A stretch of 64,000 bases of DNA from Streptomyces brasiliensis (GCF_014647875.1 NZ_BMQA01000038.1:1-64000); one strand, 5' to 3'; positions 34,678 to 43,852 are shown, counted from the stretch's first letter. Notes: generated from the letters alone by a model not told the origin. Numbers and translations are program-made.

Positions 34678-34713
34678 TTCCCAGGGCCAGGCCTGTTCCC
34701 AGGGCCAGGCCTG
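34678..34713. repeat. Perfect 18-bp tandem duplication
   Basis: TTCCCAGGGCCAGGCCTG occurs twice in succession (34678-34695 and 34696-34713), just before the PH-domain gene. It looks like a recent slippage duplication. Confidence 0.9.
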
Positions 34714-34810
34714 ACATCCGTAGCTGTGGGCTGTCTTTTGACGTACTCCCTGCTGTTCTCCAACCTCGCTCGCGGGCACCCCCCGGCCCCCGCTGACGCG
34801 CCGACGTCCC

Positions 34811-35437
34811 TCAACCGGATTGCGCTTCTACGGGTTGCCGCAGAATTGTCCTGAGCTTGGCGGGGTCAGTCCTGCGTGGGTCGCTGAGGTAGATCTCGTG
34901 GTGCAACCCCGCCTCCCGCAAGTTGTTAGCGGGGAGGTAATCGTGGTGCAGCCTGGTCAGGATCGGTGTCTCGTCGTCATAAGGGCCGATGTGGAGGACC
35001 TGGGCGCTGGTGCCCTCGTGCAGCGTCTCTGACCGAACCCCCGGAATGGCCGGAAGGTTCTTCTTGGTCAGGGCGGTGTGCTTGGCGTCTTCGATGATGC
35101 CGCCAGTGATCCAGTCGGGGACGTTGATGAGCAGTCTCCATCGCCAGTTGTCCTTGAGCCTGGCCAGGAAGTCGTCCATGTCGTCCGCCCACCACAGTCC
35201 CTCAAGGGGGCCCACGACGAAGTCCTTGCCAAGGTCGCCTTTGCTCGCGAACTTAGCGGTATAGGCGACCGCGTAGAGCGCCTCGACCGCGTGGCGGTAC
35301 GCGGCGCTGGTGTTCGGGTCTCCGTGCCCGTCGATGGCGAGGAAATGGAGCTCGGGGATGTCGACGAGTTCCCAGTCAGTGTTCTTGGGCGAGTAGCACT
35401 TCTTGAACTGGCGCTTGACGTCGTACTTGGTAGTCAT
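34811..35437 (-). CDS. GyrI-like small-molecule-binding protein
   Basis: A 208-residue stand-alone GyrI-like (SHV fold) protein. It reads KYDVKRQFKKCYSPKNTDWE, VDIPELHFLAIDGHGDPNTS, LEGLWWADDMDDFLARLKDN and a C-terminal EIYLSDPRRTDPAKLRTILR. Stand-alone members bind or hydrolyse small molecules, and relatives are the ligand domains of AraC-type regulators. It has an ATG start and AGGAAGG upstream. No operon partner is apparent. Confidence 0.82.
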   Translation of the reverse strand: MTTKYDVKRQFKKCYSPKNTDWELVDIPELHFLAIDGHGDPNTSAAYRHAVEALYAVAYTAKFASKGDLGKDFVVGPLEGLWWADDMDDFLARLKDNWRWRLLINVPDWITGGIIEDAKHTALTKKNLPAIPGVRSETLHEGTSAQVLHIGPYDDETPILTRLHHDYLPANNLREAGLHHEIYLSDPRRTDPAKLRTILRQPVEAQSG

Positions 35438-35489
35438 GCCGAGGAACCTTCCTGTAAGTAATTGTCATGATGGACCAGCAGGGTTGTTC

Positions 35490-35770
35490 AGGCTGCGGTG
35501 TCCTCGGGACCTTCGGCGAGTGGGGTGCGGTGATCGCGCGCCGGCGAGCCTGGGGGGACGCGGCCGGCTTGAACACCATGGCCAGGACCGCAGCCGCGCT
35601 GCCGGCCCCGCGGGTGACCTTCGTCCTGAGTTTCACGATGCTGAAAGTACTGTCGATCGGGTTTGTACCCGGTATGAACATCGATGGAGGTCCGTTCTGG
35701 TACCGGCAGTGACGAGACGTCAGTCTTGCCGTACGGTACGACCGTCCAAGCCAAAGGCCATCCGGGGATT
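35490..35770 (-). pseudogene. IS256-family transposase C-terminal fragment
   Basis: The minus strand carries IPGTNPIDSTFSIVKLRTKV and TRGAGSAAAVLAMVFK followed by RRAITAPHS, the C-terminal catalytic Glu region of Mutator/IS256 transposases (normally TNPIESTFATVRLRT). Both ends are degraded and only about 60 recognisable residues remain. Confidence 0.7.
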
Positions 35771-35869
35771 CAGCATGGGCAGGCCGGTGTTGCACGATGG
35801 GCTGAGCGCCCGCTTCACTGATTCCCAATGGAGTTGTCAAACGGGTCGGTGACTCGCTGTGAGGGTGTC

Positions 35870-36095
35870 AACTCAACGGGACGGGAATCTGTGGCGGAGT
35901 GATCTCGAAGGTGCGACCGTCGCCGCGGCCCCGCCGGCGTTGAGGTCGATCGCCCAGTTCACCGGATCGCCCTCGCTCAACTCCAAGACATCGGTGATCA
36001 GTTGGAGCAGAACCGTCTCGTCGTTGTCCACACGCCGCGACAGTCTGCGTTTGTCGTTGGCGTCGATCACCATGCAGTAGGCGCAGGTGGTGTCG
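35870..36095 (-). pseudogene. IS110-family transposase N-terminal fragment
   Basis: The minus strand reads CMVIDANDKRRLSRRVDNDE then LELSEGDPVNWAIDLNAGGA. This is the RuvC-like start of an IS110-type transposase. It breaks off before the rest of the domain. It is directly joined to an IS5-type piece on its upstream side. Confidence 0.55.
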
Positions 36096-36600
36096 TGCTC
36101 GCGGCCCGGGCGGACCGGTGAGACCCAGATCGGTCAGCCGTCCGGGGTGGTGATGACCTGCACGTTCCCGCCATGGTGCTTGTGTTTTCCGGACCACCAG
36201 AGGTCTGCGCCGTTAGGGCCGGGGGCGGCGACGCGGTCGGTGCGGATGACGGTGCCGTTCAGGTTCAGATGGGTCAGCCCGGCCGCTTTCGCGCGCTCCA
36301 GCGCGGTCGCCAGGTCCGGTGCCCCGGCTGCAGCACGGTCAGCCCTTCGTGGAGGTACTGGTAGGCGGTTGAGACCGACAGGCCGTTGTCGCAGGCGAGT
36401 TGGGACACACGGGTGCCGTCGACGAACCAGCGCAGGACGAACGCCGCCTGCCGGAAGCACCCAGGGCACGCCGCCCCTTGCGGGTCCCGGCCGTGATCCG
36501 CCGGTCTCGCAGCAGCAGGGCCAGGTACTCGGCGGTGGATCGCTTCACATCGAGCACCGCGGTGTAGGTGACACTGGTCGACACGTGAGGCCCCTCGGTC
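36096..36600 (-). pseudogene. IS5-type transposase N-terminal part, multiply frameshifted
   Basis: Three frames must be joined: VTYTAVLDVKRSTAEYLALL, then FRQAAFVLRWFVDGTRVSQL and NGLSVSTAYQYLHEGL, then AKAAGLTHLNLNGTVIRTDR and SGKHKHHGGNVQVITTPDG. This is the HTH and first catalytic part of an IS5-type DDE transposase. The end has been replaced by the IS110 piece. Confidence 0.7.
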
Positions 36601-36726
36601 AGAACAATCCGTCGCAAGATCGTTCCTGCCAAGGACCTTACGCCTGACGGGACTTGGGGATATCGCAGACCGCGAGACACGCCTCGCACTCATGGACGGT
36701 GACTGACGGTTACCGGGAACAGCGCA

Positions 36727-36800
36727 CTACCTGCGCCGCAAGCTCGGCCGCCGCGTCGTCGCCACGGCGCGCGAGCTCGGGTATCAGCTGGGCACGCTCA
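36727..36800 (+). pseudogene. OmpR-type regulator C-terminal fragment
   Basis: About 22 codons on the plus strand read YLRRKLGRRVVATARELGYQ. This matches the end of the winged helix of OmpR/PhoB regulators (normally SRLRRKLG and TVRGVGYRL). Nothing else of the gene remains. Confidence 0.4.
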
Positions 36801-37391
36801 GCCAGCGGCGTTCCCGCGGATGAACGTCGACACCGCGTCGGATACCAGTGAGTCCGCCACCTCGGGTTGGAGGCCGCCGCTGGCGATCAGGCTCGCGAGG
36901 CCTTGCGCCCACGAGTACAGCAGCAGCCCGTAACGCTCGGGATCACCCGGGGCGAGCGCGCCCTCGGCCACGCCGTCGCCGATCAGGTCGTACACCACCG
37001 CCAGGGTTTCCGCCGCCGCCGGCAGCTGCGCCTTGTCCCCGTACGACTTCGCGGAGAACATCAGGTCCAGCAGCACGGGCCTGCTGTTCGCGAAGGCGAT
37101 GAACCCGGCTATCACCGCCCGCAACCGCTCGCCGAAACCCGGACCGGCACCGTCGCGTGCCACCTTCAACTGCGCGCCCAAGCGGCCGAAACCCCGCTCC
37201 GCCAACGCATCCAGCAACGCCTGGCGATCGGTGAAGTGCGCGCGCGGCGCCGCGTGGCTGACCCCGACGACCCGCGCCAGCTCCCGCAGCGACAGCTGCT
37301 CCGTCCCGGACTTCTCCACGCTGCGCTCGGCCGCGTCGAGCAGCGCGGCGCGCAGGTTGCCGTGGTGGTACGGGCGGGCTTCAGCAGGCAC
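36798..37391 (-). CDS. TetR/AcrR-family repressor
   Basis: A 197-residue regulator. The N-terminal HTH is YHHGNLRAALLDAAERSVEK, ELARVVGVSHAAPRAHFTDR, and the C-terminal ligand domain is TetR_C-like with ERYGLLLYSWAQGLASLIAS. It is divergent from the SDR gene, with 61 bp between the starts, which is the usual arrangement for a local repressor. The shared gap holds TTGCCA and TTGTCA boxes that could be -35 elements or operator parts. Confidence 0.9.
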   Translation of the reverse strand: MPAEARPYHHGNLRAALLDAAERSVEKSGTEQLSLRELARVVGVSHAAPRAHFTDRQALLDALAERGFGRLGAQLKVARDGAGPGFGERLRAVIAGFIAFANSRPVLLDLMFSAKSYGDKAQLPAAAETLAVVYDLIGDGVAEGALAPGDPERYGLLLYSWAQGLASLIASGGLQPEVADSLVSDAVSTFIRGNAAG

Positions 37392-37452
37392 AGGTCGATC
37401 CTACCCTGATCTTGCCATTGCCAAGTTTCTTGTCAGTGTCTAGATTGGCGGC

Positions 37453-38325
37453 ATGAGCGAATCCCACGCCACTCAAATTCCCGATCTCTCCGGCAGAACC
37501 GCGATCGTCACTGGTGCGAGCGGCGGCCTCGGGCGTGAGACCGCGCGAGCGCTCGCCGCCGCCGGAGCCCGCGTCGTACTCGCGGTGCGCCATGTCGACA
37601 AAGGGCGAGCCGTCGCCGCGGAGCTGCCCGGACGGACCGAGGTTCGCGCGCTCGATCTCGCCGATCTCGCTTCCGTCCGGCACTTCGCCGAAGACTGGCA
37701 GGGCGAAATCTCCTTGCTGGTCAACAATGCCGCCACCATCTACCCGCCTGAGCTGACCCGCACCAAGGACGGGTTCGAGGCGCAGTTCGGCGTCAACCAC
37801 CTCGGTCACTTCGCCCTGACGCAGCTCCTGCGTGAGCACCTCACTGGCCGCGTCGTCTCGATTTCGTCCGCCTCCCAGGCAGCCCGCCTCGACCTCGACG
37901 ATCCGAACTGGGAACGCAGGCGCTACAACGCTTCCCGCGCCTACAACGAGTCGAAGCTCGCCGTGCTGCTGTTCACCTTCGAACTGCAGCGACGGCTCAC
38001 GGCGGTGGGCTCGGCGGTCCTCGCCACCGCCGCGCACCCGGGCTGGGCGGCGACCGGCGCGCTGTCGGACGCGCGCGGCTTCGTGCATTCGCTGATGCGG
38101 CTGAGCACTCCCCTGGTCGCGTCGTCGGCGGCGGCCGGCGCGCGACCGACCCTGTACGCCGCGACGGGCGACATCCCCGGCGGCACCTACGTGGGGCCCG
38201 GCATCCTGCAGATGTACGGCGCGCCCAAACCAGTGCAGGCCTCGAAAGCGGCCCGCGACCCCGAGCTGGCGCGCCGTCTCTGGGAGGTCTCCGAGCAGCT
38301 CACCGAGGAGTCGGTGCGCGGCTGA
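37453..38325 (+). CDS. Short-chain dehydrogenase/reductase (SDR)
   Basis: A 290-residue SDR, close to WW-domain oxidoreductase/retinol dehydrogenase-like members. The cofactor motif is VTGASGGLGRE, with VRHVDK after the second strand (basic, so NADP is likely), then LVNNAA, SISSASQA for the catalytic Ser, and YNASRAYNESKLA for the catalytic Tyr and Lys. Its product is probably controlled by the divergent TetR. The substrate is unknown; it may detoxify a carbonyl or alcohol compound sensed by the repressor. Confidence 0.92.
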   Translation: MSESHATQIPDLSGRTAIVTGASGGLGRETARALAAAGARVVLAVRHVDKGRAVAAELPGRTEVRALDLADLASVRHFAEDWQGEISLLVNNAATIYPPELTRTKDGFEAQFGVNHLGHFALTQLLREHLTGRVVSISSASQAARLDLDDPNWERRRYNASRAYNESKLAVLLFTFELQRRLTAVGSAVLATAAHPGWAATGALSDARGFVHSLMRLSTPLVASSAAAGARPTLYAATGDIPGGTYVGPGILQMYGAPKPVQASKAARDPELARRLWEVSEQLTEESVRG

Positions 38326-38370
38326 GGTTTCACCATCCCGACGTGTCGTGGCGCGCACTTCCTGGCCCCG

Positions 38371-38976
38371 GTGGACCAGCACCCACTGCGCTTCGCGACC
38401 CAGGTCCTGCGCGAAGGCCGCCGCACATCGATGTCCTCGGTCACCGCGCTGCAGGGCAGCGCCCCGGTCCGACAGGTTCCGCGGTGTTCGGACGGGGCGG
38501 CAGCGGCCCCGACTACACCGACCTTCCCGCACCCGCTGTACCGCACCCCGCGGACTGTCCGTCGTTCACCCTCCCACGTGATCTGGCGCTCTTCGCCTCC
38601 CACCTGGAGATCCGCCCGGCGACCGACGCCCGCCCGCTCGGCGGCGGAGAGCGTGCGGAACTCCTGGCGTGGATACGCTTCGCCGACCGCAGGCCGCTGG
38701 ACGCCCGGACACTGGTGGTCCTCGCCGATGCCCTCCCGCCCGCGCTCTTCGCCCTGTGGACCGTCCCGCGGCCGGTACCGACCGCCGAACTGACTGTGCA
38801 CTTCACCGACGTCCTGGACACCCGCCCCGCCCAGGACTGGGCCCTGGTCCGTATCCGCACCGAGCATGCCGGTAGCGGCTGGGCCGTCGAGAACAGTGCC
38901 AGGCGGCCGGCTGCTCGCCCTCGCCCGCCAGGCACGCGCCGTACGTGAGGAGTTCGGGGCCCCGCGTGCCGGCTGA
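38371..38976 (+). pseudogene. Acyl-CoA thioesterase-like protein, broken
   Basis: Pieces of a thioesterase-superfamily protein (4HBT_3 type) lie in three frames. First VDQHPLRFATQVLREGRRTS, then FGRGGSGPDYTDLPAP through RTLVVLADALPPALFALWTV to TAELTVHFTDVLDTRP, and finally GRLLALARQARAVREEFGAP to a stop at 38974-38976. At least two frameshifts and a missing N-terminus make it non-functional. It starts right after the SDR gene. Confidence 0.6.
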
Positions 38977-39660
38977 CCTCATCCAGGCGCGGATCGATCG
39001 CCTCGACAGCGCACAGCAACGTGCCGGGCACGGCACTCCTGAGCGCAGGCAGCCAGGTGTCACCAGGTCCTGGCAGCCATACGCCGGCAGGACGGCTCAA
39101 GCCGCTGCTGCCCCGGTACACCGGCCGAAACTGGACCGCCGTGTCCGCACCCTTCACCCTCCGGCCGGCCGCACTCCTGACGCTGGCCACGTGCGCCAGG
39201 GCAAGTCACTGCCGACGCTCACAAAGCCCGTGCGAACGGTTGACCAGGAAGGGGCTTTCTTGCAGACGCCTTCTCGGGCAGCACAGCCTTGTGCGGCGTC
39301 GGCCGGGCCGAGAGTCCGACCTCCTCCGCGGAGCGGCTGGGTATGGGTGAGGGCCCGAGCAAGTCAGGGATGCTCGAGCCCTCACGGTGTGCGCGTATCG
39401 CGGGGGAATGGACACGCATACACGCGGCGGCCTGCTTAACGAACTCTCCGGCTGTCGGACACGGGCGGCCGGCCCCGAACCCTTCAGCGGTGGCTGAAAG
39501 GATGTCCCGCAAGCGTCGTCAGCGCGTCGGGGAGCTCGCTCGTGCACCTTGATTGCGGCAGAGGTGTCGTTCTTCGAGGGTGCCGAACCGAACGTCGCCG
39601 CTGTCGAGTCGCCCTCGTACTTGTCCGCGTCGTGCGGCGGAACACCGTTGGCGATCCGGC
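38977..39660. other. No recognisable gene
   Basis: Several frames are open because of high GC, but none shows a family pattern, and the frames on opposite strands are equally long. I see no repeat or clear terminator. Confidence 0.35.
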
Positions 39661-40365
39661 TCAGCCTGCCGGTGCCAGCGCGGGGCGAGGCCGGTCCGAC
39701 GGCGCTTCCGCCGTAGTGCGCCACCAGCGGCGCGACGCCAGCGCGGCCAGCACGGCGCCGGCGGCATTGACGAGTACGTCGTCCACGGAGGACACCCGGT
39801 CCAGCCGCAGGACGTACTGTGCGGTTTCGACCAGGGCCGAGCAGCCCGCCCCGAGCGCCAGGATCCGCGGCACGGACGCCAGCGCCGCGAACCGCATCGG
39901 AGCGAAGAACCCCAGCGACGCGAAGACCAGCAGGTTGCCGACGATCCCGAGCGGCCCCATCGTGAGCAGGTCCCGCACCGGTACCAGGCTCACCCGGCCG
40001 GGGACGGTGCCGGCCCCGGAGCCCGGCATCATGGTCAGCCAGAGGAACGGCACCGTCCCGTGGACCATGCCCACCTCGGCCAGCGACATCCGCCACGCCG
40101 ATGTGACGCCGGCGGCACGCCGACGGCTCGCCAGAGCCCACACCACCAGCGCGGCCAACGGCAGCGCGACCAACGTGATGAGCACCACACCGTTGAACGT
40201 GTCGAAGCAGCCGTGCCACCGCCCGGCCATGCACCTCGGAGCGGACATCATGAGCGGCCGCCGGAGGACGAACGCGGCGCTCGCCATGCCGAGGGTGGCC
40301 AGGCTGAGGAGCACGATCCTGCGCGTGCGGCGGGGCGGTGCTGACAGGGATGCGTCGTGGTTCAT
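39661..40365 (-). CDS. VanZ-like membrane protein
   Basis: A 234-residue membrane protein with about five helices and the VanZ pattern: GPLGIVGNLLVFASLGFFAP, then LGAGCSALVETAQYVLRLDR and VSSVDDVLVNAAGAVLAALA. VanZ-family proteins include a teicoplanin resistance factor, but most actinobacterial members have no proven role. I use ATG 40365 with GGGGG upstream. No resistance genes are nearby, so no resistance function is claimed. Confidence 0.82.
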   Translation of the reverse strand: MNHDASLSAPPRRTRRIVLLSLATLGMASAAFVLRRPLMMSAPRCMAGRWHGCFDTFNGVVLITLVALPLAALVVWALASRRRAAGVTSAWRMSLAEVGMVHGTVPFLWLTMMPGSGAGTVPGRVSLVPVRDLLTMGPLGIVGNLLVFASLGFFAPMRFAALASVPRILALGAGCSALVETAQYVLRLDRVSSVDDVLVNAAGAVLAALASRRWWRTTAEAPSDRPRPALAPAG

Positions 40366-40979
40366 GCCCCCATTGAAGACGGAGGGCCGTTGCGACGGCG
40401 TATGCGATTTTCGATACGCCCGCAATACACGGAATCTCCGGCATCGAGGAACTGGCGCAAGCCGGCAGTGAGATGGTCCCGCCGCTGGTGATCGTGCCGG
40501 CCCGACTGCTGCAAGTGCTGGGCGACTCGTCCGTCGGTGGCCGGCAAGCTGGAGGTCTCTGACGTCTCCGAGTACGCCGCAGACTTCGCTGCCGAATCCG
40601 GGACGATGGACACGGAGGAGTACCTCCACCTGGCATGCGGCCGCGTCCTCAGTGGTCCCGACGTGACCCCCCGAAAGGTGGGCTGTTACGCGTTCGGGTG
40701 GCTTCGGTCGACGCATGGACGGTCGGCGCACGCTCGGAGTAAGACGCAGGTCGACGCCTCGGACGACGGGGCGTCGTCGCGCCCGCTCAGTCCACGTCGA
40801 TTCCCAGCGACTGCGGCCGCCGCGTTCCCCGTCGCGGCGCGCCCTTCTTCATGTCTGGTCGGCCCGCCCGGGGGTTGCTCCCCACGCCCCTGTCGGGGCC
40901 GCTGAGTACGGGGCGGGTCCGCCGAGCCACAGTAAGCGGAATACGTCCTTCCTGTCAGCCCTCGTGCCACACAGAAATT
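40366..40979. other. No convincing gene; one short plausible frame
   Basis: On the plus strand around 40418-40540 a frame reads IHGISGIEELAQAGSEMVPP then LVIVPARLLQVLGDSS, which looks protein-like but lacks a start and soon stops. It may be a fragment of a lost gene. Nothing else is recognisable. Confidence 0.3.
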
Positions 40980-41009
40980 GCCCGTCAGGCTTCCCTCGTC
41001 CTGACGGGC
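40980..41009. terminator. Terminator hairpin
   Basis: GCCCGTCAGG (40980-40989) pairs perfectly with CCTGACGGGC (41000-41009) around a 10-base loop, at the end of the small minus-strand genes. Confidence 0.85.
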
Positions 41010-41248
41010 CTCTCTGTGTCGGTCAGCTGTTCCGCGGCGCAAACCGCTCTTCGTTCCCACAGGAACAAGTACGGGTTGCCTCCGCCCATGAGGACGTGCA
41101 CTGGCCACGCTTTGCCCCCGTCGCAGAGGTGCAGGTGCGGAGGTACCGGCCACTGGTCGGGGCCTGGGAGCGGCTGACGCGTCACCTGATGGATGTTTTC
41201 GTCGTTCTCGCGAGGGATGCAGTAGCTGTCAGCAGAGGCACCCGACAT
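40985..41248 (-). CDS. 87-aa hypothetical protein
   Basis: A small protein with PLPGPDQWPVPPHLHLCDGG, then HVLMGGGNPYLFLWERRAVC. The ATG overlaps the end of the preceding 70-aa gene by 20 bp, and the stop lies in the terminator stem. Composition looks coding, but I do not recognise a family. With its partner it could be a small two-gene module such as toxin-antitoxin; that is only a guess from size and overlap. Confidence 0.5.
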   Translation of the reverse strand: MSGASADSYCIPRENDENIHQVTRQPLPGPDQWPVPPHLHLCDGGKAWPVHVLMGGGNPYLFLWERRAVCAAEQLTDTERPVRTREA

Positions 41249-41441
41249 CGCGGACTTCGATCACGTCACCGCGGACGACGTACTCAACCCAGCACGACGG
41301 GCCGAACGCTGCGGCCAGCGCCCCTGGCCTCGGGAACGGGGCTGAACCCGCAGCCTCGAGGAGCACGACGATCTCCCTCTGCGCGTCGCCAGGGACGTCC
41401 AAAAGCACGTCGGCAGCCTGCCGGATCATTTCGACTCGCAT
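41229..41441 (-). CDS. 70-aa hypothetical protein
   Basis: A short acidic protein: MRVEMIRQAADVLLDVPGDA, then a segment REIVVLLEAAGSAPFPRPGA and EYVVRGDVIEVRDVGC. It has ATG start and overlaps the 87-aa gene. Upstream on the same strand at about 41450-41600 there is another possible short frame (MLPPSRLDLLRFLERVQQAD) that may be a third member. Function is unknown. Confidence 0.5.
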   Translation of the reverse strand: MRVEMIRQAADVLLDVPGDAQREIVVLLEAAGSAPFPRPGALAAAFGPSCWVEYVVRGDVIEVRDVGCLC

Positions 41442-41449
41442 TGCGGCTC

Positions 41450-41600
41450 AGCCTCCTACGAACAGGGTCCCCCTGGCCTCTCCGGGCATGCGCCTGGAGA
41501 CGACAGAGTTCCCGCACCGTGCGCGTGAGGTCGGCTTGCTGGACGCGTTCGAGGAAGCGGAGCAGGTCAAGCCGGGACGGCGGGAGCATGTCGTTCACAT
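41450..41600 (-). CDS. Possible short helical protein, 3' end unclear
   Basis: From ATG 41600 or 41589 the minus strand encodes MLPPSRLDLLRFLERVQQAD and LTRTVRELCRLQAHARR. The frame then continues as implausible Arg-rich sequence into the next gene, so the true end or a frameshift is near 41450. No family is recognised. Confidence 0.3.
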
Positions 41601-41653
41601 GTTCGATAATAGAGGCTAGTGTGGCCGCTGACACCAGGGGGAAGGCGGCATCG

Positions 41654-41908
41654 ATGCGGGATGACATGCGGATCCTCGCAGCGCTCGGCATCGACCCGGC
41701 CGCCCTGGAGCCCGCCCCGGAGGCGCCGCTGCGCCTGTCCGGCTGGCAGGCCCGCATCCACCCCCTCTCTCTGACGCGCCGGCCGTGCTCGTCGTGCGGG
41801 GCCCCGGCGACCGCGACACAGGTGGTGAGCGTGCCGGGTTCGGGGCTGCGGTGGCGGGACTCGTGCCGCAACTGCATGCTCGCCGGATTCAGAGCGGCTC
41901 GGTCGTAG
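41654..41908 (+). CDS. 84-aa Cys-rich (zinc-ribbon-like) hypothetical protein
   Basis: Reads MRDDMRILAALGIDPAALEP, SGWQARIHPLSLTRRPCSSC and ends with WRDSCRNCMLAGFRAARS. Two C-x2-C pairs suggest a zinc ribbon. GGGGAAGG lies upstream. Short proteins of this type are common in streptomycetes. It is 1 base from the next small gene, so the pair is probably co-translated. Confidence 0.6.
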   Translation: MRDDMRILAALGIDPAALEPAPEAPLRLSGWQARIHPLSLTRRPCSSCGAPATATQVVSVPGSGLRWRDSCRNCMLAGFRAARS

Positions 41909-41909
41909 C

Positions 41910-42116
41910 GTGGACGCCGTGAAGCCAGACCGCTTCCATCTCGCCCTGACCGCCTACGGCCGTCCGGTCATGCACGGCTGGTGGGGAAGCGAGGTGGTGG
42001 CGCGCGGCAAGTTCGTCTCCTGGGTAGGCGCGTACGGCACTGTGCCTGGCGCCCGTCTGGTCTTGGCCGACGAGGTCGAGGCTCGGGCGATAGTCGTGTG
42101 GCCGGACGAGGGATAG
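41910..42116 (+). CDS. 68-aa hypothetical protein
   Basis: Starts with GTG and reads VKPDRFHLALTAYGRPVMHG, WWGSEVVARGKFVSWVGAYG and LVLADEVEARAIVVWPDEG. It has a compact Trp-rich pattern with coding-like composition. It directly follows the Cys-rich gene and looks like its operon partner; homologous pairs are familiar in Streptomyces but uncharacterised. The IS630 relic begins right after it. Confidence 0.6.
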   Translation: MDAVKPDRFHLALTAYGRPVMHGWWGSEVVARGKFVSWVGAYGTVPGARLVLADEVEARAIVVWPDEG

Positions 42117-42124
42117 CAACGCCT

Positions 42125-42972
42125 CGCGCTCGCGCGCCACGGCGTGCCCGGCACACCTCCGGCCCGCACTTTGGCGTCACGGCCAGTCCTTCACCCGCTG
42201 GTCGATCCGCAAACTCGCCGCCTACCTGCGCCGCGAGCATGGATGCGTCATCCGCATCGGCGGGAAGCCTTACGGTGCCTGCTCCGGCGCCGGGGCATCG
42301 CCTTCCAGCGCACCAAGACCTGGAAGGAGTCCCCCGACCCAGACCGCGACGCCAAGCTCGACCGCATCGAGCACGTCCTGGAGCACTTCCCGGACCGGGT
42401 TTTCGCCTTCGACGAGTTCGGACCCTTGGACATCAGGCCGACCGCCCGCTCCTGCTGGGCGAAGCAGGGCAGCCCAACCGCCTGCCGGCGACCTACCACC
42501 GCACCCATGGCGCACCTACTTCCACGGCTGCTACTCCGTCGGCGACGACCGGTTGTGGGACGTCAACCGCCGCCGCAAGGGCACCGCCAACACCCTGGCC
42601 TCGCTGAAGTCGATCCGCGCAGCCCGGCCCGACGGCGCCCCGATCTACATCATCTTGGACAACCTCGCCGCTCACATCGGAGCGGACATCCGCCACTGGG
42701 CGAAGAAGAACAAGGTCGAACTGTGCTTCCCCTACCTACGCCTCCTGGGCCAACCCGATCGAGGCGCACTTCGGCCCGCTGCGGCAGTTCACCCTGCCAA
42801 CTCCAACCATCCGAATCACACGGTGCAGACTCGGGCTCTGCACTGCTGCCTGCGCTGGCGCAATTCCAACGCCCGCCACCCCGACCTACTCGCCGCACAA
42901 CGCCGAGAACGCGCTCGCGTCCACAGCGAGAAGGTCATCCGCTGGGGTGGCAGACCGGCCCTCGCGGCGTGA
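42125..42972 (+). pseudogene. IS630-family transposase, multiply frameshifted
   Basis: Frames must be switched at least three times: QSFTRWSIRKLAAYLRREHG, then GIAFQRTKTWKESPDPDRDA with RVFAFDEFGPLDIRP (first catalytic Asp region), then DDRLWDVNRRRKGTANTLAS and YIILDNLAAHIGADIRHWAK (second Asp), and finally VQTRALHCCLRWRNSNARHP. The HTH start is missing. This is a decayed IS630/Tc1-mariner-type element. Confidence 0.8.
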
Positions 42973-42997
42973 TCAAGAATCCTTGCCGCCTTCCTGG

Positions 42998-43570
42998 CTA
43001 AAGGCGGCGTGCCGCAACAACCGCTGAGCTGGATGGCGTTGTGAGTACTTCGGTGGCGTCCAGGGCTGGATGAGTGAGGTAGAACCAGCGGAGCTCATCC
43101 ACTTCGCCGCCGAAACGAGGCGGCCAATGGGGCGAGGGGGTGAAGTCGTCCAGGATGAGAAGGCCACCGGGAGCAAGCAGCTCGACGACCTGCTCGGGGT
43201 CGTCATGCTTGCCTCCGCCGTCGCAGAAGAAGACGTCGAAGGGAGCGTGCTGCTCAAGCAGCCGCCAGCCACCGGTGAGAACGCTGACACGGTCATCGTC
43301 CGCGAAGACAGCGGCTGCTCGACGGGCCAGTTCCCCGTCACGCTCCACGGTGACCAGGCGGGCACCGGCGCCGAGGCCACTGTGCATCCAGGCAGTGCCC
43401 ACTCCCGAACCGGTGCCGCTCTCGGCGATGACCCCGTGAGGCTTCGCGGTAGCGGCCAGGCTGAGCAGCCTGCCGACTTCCGGGATGCAACTCTTCTTGA
43501 ATCCCGCCTGGCCTGCGACACGTTCCGCGGCTACCACGCGGGGCGGAACCGCACGTTCTGCCGTGATCAC
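42998..43570 (-). CDS. Class I SAM-dependent methyltransferase (O-MT-like)
   Basis: A 190-residue methyltransferase fold. Motif I is VIAESGTGSGVGTAWM, the acidic end of strand 2 is LVTVERDGELA, and FDVFFCDGGGKHDDPEQVVE with LLAPGGLLILDDF gives motifs II-III. It resembles the small O-methyltransferase-like group of actinobacteria. It has a GTG start. No neighbour suggests a substrate. Confidence 0.82.
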   Translation of the reverse strand: MITAERAVPPRVVAAERVAGQAGFKKSCIPEVGRLLSLAATAKPHGVIAESGTGSGVGTAWMHSGLGAGARLVTVERDGELARRAAAVFADDDRVSVLTGGWRLLEQHAPFDVFFCDGGGKHDDPEQVVELLAPGGLLILDDFTPSPHWPPRFGGEVDELRWFYLTHPALDATEVLTTPSSSAVVAARRL

Positions 43571-43597
43571 GAAACCCCCTTCACCGTGAGCATGACG

Positions 43598-43852
43598 CTA
43601 TCCGCCAGCAGTCTCGTCCGCACGGAGTTCCGCCTGTCCAGCCCCGGCGAACCCTCCCGGCCAAAGCAATAGCTGTCCACGATGGTCCGGGGGTTTCGAC
43701 CTTGACAACACCCTGATTGACCGACGGGAGTCCGCTATCTGCTGCTCGTCGAAGTGCTTGCGGGCCAGGTCCCAGGTTTCGATGGGGACGCCGTTGCGGG
43801 ACACGGGGGTTGCGTCGGACGCTACAGCCGAATAGTTCATCCGCTCCGTCAT
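43598..43852 (-). pseudogene. Carboxymuconolactone decarboxylase-like gene with internal deletion
   Basis: The start MTERMNYSAVASDA matches the beginning of AhpD/CMD-family proteins. It is then joined directly to NGVPIETWDLARKHFDEQQI, which belongs near the C-terminus. The central CxxC-containing catalytic region, normally about 80 residues, is deleted. After the join the C-terminus is also out of frame. A GGGAAG site precedes the ATG. Confidence 0.55.

Noticed and set aside
39661..40365. Teicoplanin resistance gene vanZ
   Set aside because: Only the VanZ family pattern is present. There are no other van genes nearby, and most family members have no resistance role.
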